This document shows positions 1 through 6,536 of a stretch of 24,042 nucleotides of DNA, in pieces. The notes beneath the pieces were generated by a model that worked only from the letters and a program-made list of their open reading frames with translations, was not told the origin of the DNA and made no database searches. The stretch spans positions 1-24,042 of the forward strand of contig JAPUJS010000065.1 in the NCBI GenBank assembly GCA_027296045.1. Direction: 5' to 3'. The stretch comes from a bacterium (GTDB lineage Bacteria > Latescibacterota > UBA2968). The first letter of the stretch is position 1. The number at the start of each line of letters is the position of its first letter. The translations under genes were made by a program, and so were the position numbers.

Positions 1-148
1 ATGTCCTGCATAAAAGCGTATAAAACCCTACAATTCTATTGTAGTCAGAATAAACCGATTATGCAATACAAAAACAGGGTGTTGTGCGTATTTTCTTGTG
101 TTGCAGGAAGTTACGCCAACCCCCTGAATTATTTTATAACTAAATAGC

Positions 149-177
149 TTGACCATTTCTGGGAGACATCGTAAATT
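149..177 (+). promoter_or_regulatory. sigma70-like promoter for the receiver gene
   Basis: A -35 box TTGACC (149-154) and a -10 box TAAATT (172-177) are separated by exactly 17 bases, about 50 bases upstream of the receiver start. The rest of the first 230 bases holds no gene I can support, only a small hairpin at 28-44 (CTACAAT, 3-base loop, ATTGTAG). Confidence 0.6.
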
Positions 178-230
178 GGAACCTGAGCTAACCAGTTTTC
201 TAACAATACATTAAACAAGAAAGACGGATT

Positions 231-593
231 TTGGCAGCAAATATCCTGATTGTAGACGACGACCACAATATCCGCAGAGTGCTCCGGAACATGTTGGAGC
301 GGGCCGGCTACCAGATTGAAGAAGCGACCAATGGAGAGGAAGCGCTTCTGTGGTGTCGCCGAACTCCCTTCGACCTGATTACGATGGATATGTCGATGGG
401 TAAGATCGACGGGGTGGATACCGTCGCCATTCTCCAGAACGAGATCCATACCCCCATTGTGGTAATTTCCGCCCACCTGACCAGGGAAATCCGCCAGGAA
501 TTGTCCCTCAGGAAAATTAAATACCTCCTTCCCAAACCCTTCACTCAGGCCGCTGTGCTGGAAACCATCCACTCCGCACTATCACAAAGTTGA
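231..593 (+). CDS. Single-domain response regulator (receiver only)
   Basis: This 120-residue protein is a complete CheY-like receiver domain with no output domain. The acidic pocket is D9-D10-D11, the predicted phospho-acceptor is D53 (in ITMDMSMG), the switch residue is S80 and the conserved lysine is K102 (in LPKPF), so the phosphorylation site looks functional. The start is TTG at 231, preceded by a purine-rich AAGACGGA stretch; no better start is seen in frame. It would act in the cytoplasm as a phosphorelay shuttle or bind a target protein. Its closest neighbours are a stand-alone AraC-type HTH gene 113 bases downstream and a hybrid kinase further on; a promoter lies at 149-177. The cognate kinase cannot be told from sequence. 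Confidence 0.9.
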   Translation: MAANILIVDDDHNIRRVLRNMLERAGYQIEEATNGEEALLWCRRTPFDLITMDMSMGKIDGVDTVAILQNEIHTPIVVISAHLTREIRQELSLRKIKYLLPKPFTQAAVLETIHSALSQS

Positions 594-706
594 GTTTTTG
601 CACTTTTTCCCACTGCATGTCTTGCCTTCCGATACACTTTTCATTAGTTTTTAAAATAATCTTTATTAAGGGATTTTTGATCGTCTTTACGGTCTGGAGG
701 TGCACC

Positions 707-1063
707 GTGCCTCGCAAACCAAAATCAGAGGTACTCCGTCAAGCCCGAGCGATGAAGTCATTTGTCGAGAAGCATTGCGCACAGGATCTAAAGCTGGGCA
801 GCCTTTCGAATCATTTCGGATATTCCCAGGGCCACATCTGCCGCATGTTCAAAAATCAACTGGGAGTGGGCTTCGTCGATTGTCTGACACATGCCCGTCT
901 GAAAATGGCCAAACGGCTTCTGCGACGAACCCGACTCCCCATTTATGAAATCGCCTTCCGGTCCGGGTTTAATTTCAGAGATTATTTTTTTAAGGTATTC
1001 AAACGCGCCGAAGGGATCACCCCACGAAAATACCGGATGATTCATCAACAGAGCGCACCCTAG
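707..1063 (+). CDS. Stand-alone AraC-family HTH transcriptional regulator
   Basis: This 118-residue protein is essentially only the AraC/XylS DNA-binding domain. The first helix-turn-helix lies around residues 33-55 (KLGSLSNHFGYSQGHICRMF) and the second ends in the family signature region near the C-terminus (IYEIAFRSGFNFRDYFFKVF, then GITPRKYR). The open frame extends back to 590, but the added residues are hydrophobic and unlike the family. GTG at 707 has a near-perfect Shine-Dalgarno GGAGG at 696-700 with a 6-base spacer, which decides the start. No ligand-binding or receiver domain is attached. The preceding gene is a receiver-only protein, so the pair looks like a split response regulator. 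A strong terminator follows at 1089-1127. The DNA target is unknown. Confidence 0.87.
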   Translation: MPRKPKSEVLRQARAMKSFVEKHCAQDLKLGSLSNHFGYSQGHICRMFKNQLGVGFVDCLTHARLKMAKRLLRRTRLPIYEIAFRSGFNFRDYFFKVFKRAEGITPRKYRMIHQQSAP

Positions 1064-1088
1064 CATCTTTTTTCCAAAACCCAAATCA

Positions 1089-1127
1089 AACACCATATCT
1101 TTTTCAAAAGATATGGTGTTCTTTTTT
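1089..1127 (+). terminator. Rho-independent terminator after the AraC-type gene
   Basis: A perfect 15-base inverted repeat has arms at 1089-1103 and 1106-1120 (AACACCATATCTTTT and its complement); the innermost pairs probably open to give a usable loop. It is followed directly by CTTTTTTC. It sits 26 bases past the stop codon. The stem is AT-rich but long. Confidence 0.8.
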
Positions 1128-1255
1128 CAAAATTATAATGAGGAACGTCCCCACCAGGGACTCTACAACCAGGTACCTGCTGATCTCTACCTCAGAAAGG
1201 AGATGCCTATCGACAACAAAAACGCAATCCACCTTAAATTCGCCCAAAATTGGTC

Positions 1256-1284
1256 TTGACTTTGGGGTTCACTTTACATATCAA
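1256..1284 (+). promoter_or_regulatory. Candidate promoter for the hybrid kinase
   Basis: TTGACT (1256-1261) is followed by a 17-base spacer and TATCAA (1279-1284), about 55 bases upstream of the kinase start. The -35 is good and the -10 matches consensus at four of six positions. Apart from this and the terminator, nothing else is seen in 1128-1323. Confidence 0.45.
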
Positions 1285-1323
1285 GCATAGGTTTTGAACC
1301 TCTGATCGTGCAGCATATCGTTA

Positions 1324-1337
1324 GGAAAACGTTTTCC
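1324..1337. promoter_or_regulatory. Perfect 14-bp palindrome over the kinase ribosome-binding region
   Basis: GGAAAACGTTTTCC is a perfect palindrome ending two bases before the ATG at 1340. The only purine-rich, Shine-Dalgarno-like bases (AGGAAA, from 1323) are inside its left arm. It could be an operator, or chance in an A/T-run context; the operator role is inference. Confidence 0.4.
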
Positions 1338-1339
1338 CA

Positions 1340-3202
1340 ATGGCAGACTCCAATCACCCCCCCCTGTCCAAAGCGGATTTGGAACGAATCATTGCCGAGC
1401 GCGGTGAGATGTTCTCCCGGGAACTGGTCCGAAGCAACGACCGGTTCGAGGACCGTATTCGGGAGCTGTCGGTGGTGCGCCGGGTGGTAGATGCGCTAAA
1501 ACATATCCAGGACGCCCGCAAGGTGTTTGAGGGCATTATCGACACAATTATTGACGAGACCAATGCGGAAAATTGTTCGCTGATGCTGCTGGACTGGGAG
1601 ACGAACGGGCTGGTGGTCAAAGCAGCCCGGAGCCAGACCGATGCGGCCACCCGGTATTACGGGGAGAGGGATCCCGAGGGTCACAGTTTTGAGAAGGGGG
1701 AAGGGATTGCGGGCCTGGTGGCAGAGCGCGGGGAAGCGATTTCGATTCTGGACATTGCCGGGGATCCCCGGTTTGTAGAGGCCACTCAGGCCACCGGGCC
1801 TATCAGGTCGCTTTTATGCGTGCCGCTGTTGATCGACGGCGAGGTGATAGGGGTGGTAAACATGAGCCACCCGCAGCCCGAGGCGTTTACGGACGAAGAT
1901 AGGCGGCTGATGGTGTTGATTGCAGACCAGGTGGCGATTGCGCTCCACAGCGTACAGTTATTTGATCATACACTTCAGATCAACAACGTGCTGGAGACGG
2001 AGGTCCAGAAGGCGACCGAGGATTTGCGCCGGGCCAACGAGGCGCTGCAGGAGGAGATGGCCGAACGTAAGAAGACAGAACAGGAGCGGATCCACACGCA
2101 ACGCCTTCGTGTCGCAGGAGAATTATCTGCAGGAATTAGCCATAACCTGAACAATATATTGATCGGTATCATGGGCCCTGCGCAGTTTCTCCAGAGGGCC
2201 ACGGATGACCCCAAGCTCCTTCGAGAAATAAACGACATCTATACGTCTGCAATACGCGCCAGAGACCTGGTGCATCGCCTCCACCTGTCTACACGCAGCA
2301 CACAGGAGGATGAACTGCGTTCGGTGGCGGTCAACACAGCTGTGCAAGAGGCCGTGCAGAAGACAAGTCCCCGCTGGAAAGATGAACCAGAAGCCAGGGG
2401 CATCACCAACGAGGTGCTAACCGATCTGGGGGATGTCCCTCCCATCCAGGGCACGGAGTCGGAGCTCTCTGACATCTTTATCAATCTGATCTTCAACGCT
2501 GTAGATGCGATGTCCGAAGGTGGAACGATTACCATTAGCACCAAGACGGTTGAGGAAGGTGTCCAGATCGTGGTGAGGGATACCGGCGCGGGGATGGACG
2601 AGGAGACCCGCCGGCGGGTGTTCGAGCCGTTTTTCACCACCAAGGTAGACATCGGTAGCGGCCTGGGGCTGTCCACGGTTTATGGTACGGTAACCCGGTG
2701 GCGAGGCACCATTGAGGTGGAGAGCGAACCTGGCAAGGGCACGACCTTTAGCATTCGATTCCCCGCCTGGATAGAGGAAGAGGTCCAGGAGGAAGAGGCC
2801 GTAACAGTCCGCCAGGTGCGACGGGCGAAACTCCTGATTGTGGAGGACAATGAGCTCGTCTGTGAGATATTGGACCGTCTGCTCTCGGTGAACCACGAGG
2901 TGGAGGTGGCTCTGGATGGGCGGGGAGTCCTGGAAAGGTTTTCACCGGGATATTGCGATGTGGCCCTGATCGATCTGGGCCTGCCAGGGATGCCGGGGGA
3001 TCAGGTCGCGCAACAGATGCAGCAGGTGGACCCCTCGGTGGTCACGGTGCTGATTACGGGGTGGAACCTCGATGAAAACGACAGGAGGGCAACCCTGTTC
3101 GACTTTCGTATCCAGAAGCCTTTTGATGACCTGGACAAGGTGATGGATGTGGTCGCACAGGCCGTGGAACTGCATGATGCTCGATTCGAGAAAAGAAAAT
3201 GA
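1340..3202 (+). CDS. Hybrid sensor histidine kinase: GAF, HisKA, HATPase, receiver
   Basis: This is a 620-residue soluble hybrid kinase. Residues about 55-205 form a GAF sensor domain. Residues about 208-255 are charged and heptad-like, probably a coiled-coil signalling helix. The dimerisation and phospho-acceptor box holds H268 (in AGISHNLNNIL). The ATPase domain shows the N box (N382, N386), the G1 box DTGAGM at 414-419, the F box FEPFFTTK and the G2 box GSGLGL at 439-444. A C-terminal receiver (about 496-615) has E502-D503, phospho-acceptor D545 (ALIDLGLPG) and K593. All catalytic residues I looked for are present, so kinase and receiver both look active. No transmembrane segment is seen, so the signal is probably cytoplasmic, and the ligand of the GAF domain is unknown. 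The ATG overlaps the edge of a palindrome, and a GC-rich terminator follows. Confidence 0.93.
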   Translation: MADSNHPPLSKADLERIIAERGEMFSRELVRSNDRFEDRIRELSVVRRVVDALKHIQDARKVFEGIIDTIIDETNAENCSLMLLDWETNGLVVKAARSQTDAATRYYGERDPEGHSFEKGEGIAGLVAERGEAISILDIAGDPRFVEATQATGPIRSLLCVPLLIDGEVIGVVNMSHPQPEAFTDEDRRLMVLIADQVAIALHSVQLFDHTLQINNVLETEVQKATEDLRRANEALQEEMAERKKTEQERIHTQRLRVAGELSAGISHNLNNILIGIMGPAQFLQRATDDPKLLREINDIYTSAIRARDLVHRLHLSTRSTQEDELRSVAVNTAVQEAVQKTSPRWKDEPEARGITNEVLTDLGDVPPIQGTESELSDIFINLIFNAVDAMSEGGTITISTKTVEEGVQIVVRDTGAGMDEETRRRVFEPFFTTKVDIGSGLGLSTVYGTVTRWRGTIEVESEPGKGTTFSIRFPAWIEEEVQEEEAVTVRQVRRAKLLIVEDNELVCEILDRLLSVNHEVEVALDGRGVLERFSPGYCDVALIDLGLPGMPGDQVAQQMQQVDPSVVTVLITGWNLDENDRRATLFDFRIQKPFDDLDKVMDVVAQAVELHDARFEKRK

Positions 3203-3219
3203 ACCATCTGGGACGAATG

Positions 3220-3254
3220 AAGCCCCGGCACCCACAATCGCCGGGGCTTTTCCT
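3220..3254 (+). terminator. Rho-independent terminator after the hybrid kinase
   Basis: AAGCCCCGGC (3220-3229) pairs perfectly with GCCGGGGCTT (3240-3249) around a 10-base loop and runs into TTTTCCTTT. It starts 17 bases past the kinase stop codon. Confidence 0.88.
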
Positions 3255-3256
3255 TT

Positions 3257-3308
3257 GCCCTCAGACTGTCTCAGAGGGCGAATACGGGGCTGGCCTTCGG
3301 GCTGGCCC
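3257..3308. repeat. Two further GC-rich hairpins behind the terminator
   Basis: GCCCTC (3257-3262) pairs with GAGGGC (3274-3279). Then GGGCTGGCC (3287-3295), loop TTCG, and GGCTGGCCC (3300-3308) form a nine-pair stem with two wobble pairs and a classic C-UUCG-G tetraloop. No T-run follows, so these are not simple terminators. Their role is unknown; REP-like intergenic hairpins or a structured transcript end are possible. Confidence 0.5.
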
Positions 3309-3355
3309 TTATGTCATCCCTGACAAGCCCCACCCTACCCCGTGCCGCACACCCG

Positions 3356-3384
3356 TTAACCTCTCCTGAGAAACTTACTATATT
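3356..3384 (+). promoter_or_regulatory. Candidate promoter for the flavoenzyme gene
   Basis: TTAACC (3356-3361), a 17-base spacer and TATATT (3379-3384) lie about 90 bases upstream of the DMGDH-like start. The -10 hexamer is the same as in the two strong minus-strand promoters of this window; the -35 is weaker. Confidence 0.5.
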
Positions 3385-3420
3385 TACAATAGGTTACGTC
3401 GCAAGTTTCTTCCATCCATA

Positions 3421-3443
3421 ACCCCGTAGCGCAGCGACGGGGT
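3421..3443 (+). other. Leader hairpin upstream of the flavoenzyme
   Basis: ACCCCGT (3421-3427) and ACGGGGT (3437-3443) form a perfect seven-pair stem around a nine-base loop (AGCGCAGCG). It lies within the predicted leader, 28 bases before the ATG. It may affect translation or be a copy of a dispersed repeat; neither can be tested here. Confidence 0.4.
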
Positions 3444-3471
3444 CCATTGCTCTTAATCGGGAAGATGTCTT

Positions 3472-5919
3472 ATGCAAAATCAGACCCAAGTAGTTGTGAT
3501 CGGGGCGGGCATTGTTGGGTGCAGCGTGGTCTATCACCTCACCCAGATGGGCTGGCGAGACATCGTGGTGCTGGAGCAGGGTCCCCTCTTCGAGACTGGA
3601 GGTTCCACCTCCCACGCTCCCGGGGGCGTTTTTCAAACCAACTTCTCCAAAATGATGACCGAATTCGCCCGCTATACCGTCCAGCTTTACACCGATCTGG
3701 AACTGGAAGGTCAGCCCTGCTTCTATCCCGTCGGGGGCATGGAAGTCGCCTATACGGAAGCACGCTGGAAAGACCTCAAGCGCAAGGCCGGGGTGGCTAG
3801 GTCCTGGGAAGTGGAAGCCGCACTGATTACGCCCCGCGAGGCCAAAGACAAAATTCCCCTCCTGGACGCCAAAAAGATCCACGGGGCCTATTACGTACCC
3901 ACCGATGGCATTGCCAGGGCCGTGCGGGCTGGTGAAGCCATGGCCCGAGCCGCCCAGGCGTGTGGGGCCACATTCTACGGCCAAACGGCTGTTACCGGGA
4001 TCGAAGTGGAAAACGGCCGGATGCAGGCCGTGCTTACCTCAAGGGGCAGAATCGCCACCGAGCAGGTGCTGGTGTGCGCCGGCATCTGGGGACCCCTCAT
4101 CGGCCGTATGGCCGGTGTATCCATCCCCCTTACCCCGGTGCAGCACCAGTATACCATAACTTCCCCTCTTCCAGAACTGGCCGGGGAAACCCGAGAGGTC
4201 GTCCATCCGGTCCTGCGCCACCAGGATTATGCGATGTATTTCCGCCAGCACGCCGACTGCTATGGGATCGGCTCCTACAAACATGAGCCCCTGCTGGTGG
4301 ATGCGAGCGACATTCTCAGCCACGATAAAGCCGAGGTCATGCCCTCCCTCCTGGCATTCACACCCCAACATTTTGAGGCCGCCCATGCCGCCGCCATCGA
4401 TCTCCTCCCCCCCCTGCGCAACGCCGAGCTGGTCTACAAAATCAACGGCATGTTCTCTTTTACCCCCGATGGTATGCCCGTCCTGGGCGAATCCCTTGAG
4501 GTCCGCGGCCTGTGGGTGGCAGAAGCGGTGTGGATCACCCATGCGGGAGGTGTCGGCAGAGCCGTGGCCGAGTGGATGGTGGACGGAACTCCTGCAATGG
4601 ATCTGCACGAAGCCGATATCAACCGCTTCCCTGCCCACGCCCTCATGCCCTCCTACATCAAAATTCGAGGGGCCCAACAATACCGTGAGGTCTACGACAT
4701 CATCCATCCTCTCCAGCAGATAGAGAACCCGCGCCAGCTGCGCCTCAGTCCCTTTTACCCCCGCCAGCAAGTCCTGGGGGCCACCTTTTTCGAGAATGCC
4801 GGGTGGGAGCAGCCCCATTGGTTCGAAGCCAACAAAGATCTGGCCCAGGACCCGTCCTGGCCGACCCGCTCCGGCTGGGAGGCTCTTAACTGGTCGCCCC
4901 TCCAGGGCGGCGAACACCGGGCCACCCGGGAGGGGGTCGCCCTCTACGATCTGAGCGCCTTTACCAAAATTGAAGTCAAAGGTCCCGGGGCCCTGGCTTT
5001 CTTGCAGTACATCGCTGTGAATCAAATCGACCAGCCGGTCGGCAAAATCATTTACACGTCCATGCTGAACAAAAATGGCGGTATCCAATGCGACCTGACC
5101 ATCACCCGCCTGGGTTCCGATCTCTTCCTGGTTTTGGCCGGAGGCGCCACAGGGTTGCGCGATCTGGCCTGGATGCGGCTCCAGGCACCTGCAGACGGGT
5201 CGGTGCAGATCACAGATATCACCTCCAACTACTGCGGCCTGGGTCTGTGGGGGCCCCGGGGGCGCGATGTGCTTCAGCAGGTATGCGACAACGATATTTC
5301 CAACCAGGCCTTTCCCTACTTCACCGCCGGGCGCCTGACCATCGACCTCGTACCGGCGCTGGCTCTGCGCCTATCCTACGTGGGCGAGTTGGGCTGGGAA
5401 ATTTACACCCCAACGGAATACGGTCTCAGGCTGTGGGATATACTCTGGGAGGCAGGGCTATCTTCTGGTATGATCGCCCTGGGCGGCGGGGCTTTCGACT
5501 CCCTCCGCCTGGAAAAAGGCTATCGCCTGTGGGGGGCCGACATCCACACAGAGTACACGCCCTATGAGGCCGGGCTGGCCTGGATGGTGGACTTTAACAA
5601 AGGCGATTTCCTGGGTCGGGAAGCCCTGCTGCGTATCCAAGCACAGGGGGTCAGCCGCAAGCTGTGCTGTATGACCCTGGATGACCCCGATGCAGTCATC
5701 CTGGGCAAAGAACCGATTTTCGCTGACGGGCGCGTTCTGGGCTACGTCACGAGCACCAATCGCGGCTACACGGTAGATAAGCACATCGCCTACGGGTATT
5801 TGCCCGTGCCATACGCCAGACAGGGCACCCGGGTCGAAGTAGAATATTTCGGGGAACGCTACAAAGCGACGGTGGTTAAAGAACCGCTTTACGATCCAGA
5901 GCGAAGGCGGATGACTTGA
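3472..5919 (+). CDS. FAD-dependent dimethylglycine/sarcosine dehydrogenase-like protein
   Basis: This 815-residue protein has the three-part layout of the DMGDH/sarcosine dehydrogenase family. An N-terminal DAO-type FAD domain begins with the dinucleotide fold VVIGAGIVG (about residues 8-16). An FAO_M-type middle domain follows at about 370-425. A C-terminal aminomethyltransferase (GCV_T plus C-terminal barrel) covers about 430-810, with CDLTITRL and ELGWEIYTPTEYG typical of T-protein folds. H48 in GGSTSHAPGG falls where mammalian DMGDH carries its covalent FAD histidine. The family oxidatively demethylates N-methylated glycines and passes the methylene group to tetrahydrofolate. The ATG at 3472 has a GGGAAG ribosome-binding site. 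Downstream lies a broken homocysteine S-methyltransferase, consistent with an ancestral betaine/methylglycine pathway. The exact substrate is uncertain. Confidence 0.9.
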   Translation: MQNQTQVVVIGAGIVGCSVVYHLTQMGWRDIVVLEQGPLFETGGSTSHAPGGVFQTNFSKMMTEFARYTVQLYTDLELEGQPCFYPVGGMEVAYTEARWKDLKRKAGVARSWEVEAALITPREAKDKIPLLDAKKIHGAYYVPTDGIARAVRAGEAMARAAQACGATFYGQTAVTGIEVENGRMQAVLTSRGRIATEQVLVCAGIWGPLIGRMAGVSIPLTPVQHQYTITSPLPELAGETREVVHPVLRHQDYAMYFRQHADCYGIGSYKHEPLLVDASDILSHDKAEVMPSLLAFTPQHFEAAHAAAIDLLPPLRNAELVYKINGMFSFTPDGMPVLGESLEVRGLWVAEAVWITHAGGVGRAVAEWMVDGTPAMDLHEADINRFPAHALMPSYIKIRGAQQYREVYDIIHPLQQIENPRQLRLSPFYPRQQVLGATFFENAGWEQPHWFEANKDLAQDPSWPTRSGWEALNWSPLQGGEHRATREGVALYDLSAFTKIEVKGPGALAFLQYIAVNQIDQPVGKIIYTSMLNKNGGIQCDLTITRLGSDLFLVLAGGATGLRDLAWMRLQAPADGSVQITDITSNYCGLGLWGPRGRDVLQQVCDNDISNQAFPYFTAGRLTIDLVPALALRLSYVGELGWEIYTPTEYGLRLWDILWEAGLSSGMIALGGGAFDSLRLEKGYRLWGADIHTEYTPYEAGLAWMVDFNKGDFLGREALLRIQAQGVSRKLCCMTLDDPDAVILGKEPIFADGRVLGYVTSTNRGYTVDKHIAYGYLPVPYARQGTRVEVEYFGERYKATVVKEPLYDPERRRMT

Positions 5920-5932
5920 TTCAGGAGATCCT

Positions 5933-6295
5933 ATGCCGACATCCATTTTGGATAAATTAAAAGCGGGAACCGTATTGGGCGACGGGGGCTATCTGCTGGC
6001 CCTGGAGAGCCGGGGTTATGTGCAGGCGGGCCCTTTCACACCCGAAGTCACCATCGAACATCCGAATGCACTGGCCGCCCTCCACGAGGAGTTCCTGCAC
6101 GCCGGGGCCGAAGTACTCCAGGTTCTCGCCTTTTACGCCAGCGAGAACAAACTCGCTCAGATCGGCTACGCCGGCAAACTGGCCGAGATCAACCAGGCGG
6201 CTGTACGCATCGCCCGGGAAGCTGCGTGGTCCATCGACTACGAGAATCCCCAATCAGCGACCGAGGCCTACCACCACATGCGGGAAGAACAATAG
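5933..6295 (+). pseudogene. Truncated homocysteine S-methyltransferase remnant
   Basis: Residues 1 to about 96 of this 120-residue frame match the N-terminal part of the homocysteine S-methyltransferase/BHMT barrel (GTVLGDGGYLLALESRGY; AGPFTPEV; HAGAEVLQVLAFYASENKL; AEINQAAVRIAREA). The family is normally about 300-350 residues and carries a zinc-binding GGCC motif near its C-terminus. Here the barrel stops after about the second helix and no zinc cysteines exist. The last 23 or so residues (from AWSIDYENPQ to the stop) do not look like the expected next segment and may be the C-terminus of a deleted neighbour or of the same gene joined by an in-frame deletion. A good AGGAG ribosome-binding site 14 bases after the flavoenzyme stop shows it was the next operon gene. 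It cannot be a working methyltransferase. Confidence 0.8.
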
Positions 6296-6309
6296 CCTGA
6301 GGAGAAGCT

Positions 6310-6405
6310 ATGCGAATCGCTATTGCCGGTCTGTTCCACGAGACCCACAGTTTCTGCGTGGAGCACAATGAGACCATAGCATTTGGTGCGGGTCGCACGG
6401 GGTGA
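6310..6405 (+). pseudogene. N-terminal fragment of an M81 (MlrC-like) metallopeptidase
   Basis: After a clear GAGGAGAAG ribosome-binding site, an ATG at 6310 opens a 31-codon frame beginning MRIAIAGLFHETHSF. This is the characteristic start of M81/MlrC family proteins, which normally run to roughly 480-500 residues. The frame ends at TGA 6403-6405 and no continuation is found in any frame before the next gene, so nearly the whole gene is gone. It lies 14 bases behind the methyltransferase remnant, so the two broken genes were once consecutive. Between 6406 and 6536 nothing else is seen. Confidence 0.7.
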
Positions 6406-6536
6406 CGAATCTGCTGCCTTCCGTTCATAACACAACGTCGGCTTTATTCTTCCCTGAAGTATTCATTAGTCCACGATCTGTTTTTTTTCGAGGCTCGATC
6501 ACGGTCAGAAGGTCGTCTTGATTGAGAGGGTATGCT

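Noticed and set aside
590..706. N-terminal extension of the AraC-type protein
   Set aside because: The added residues are hydrophobic and unlike the family, and the GGAGG box at 696-700 points to GTG 707.
4039..5088. 349-codon minus-strand frame
   Set aside because: It is antisense to the DMGDH-like gene, whose domains continue through this region without interruption.
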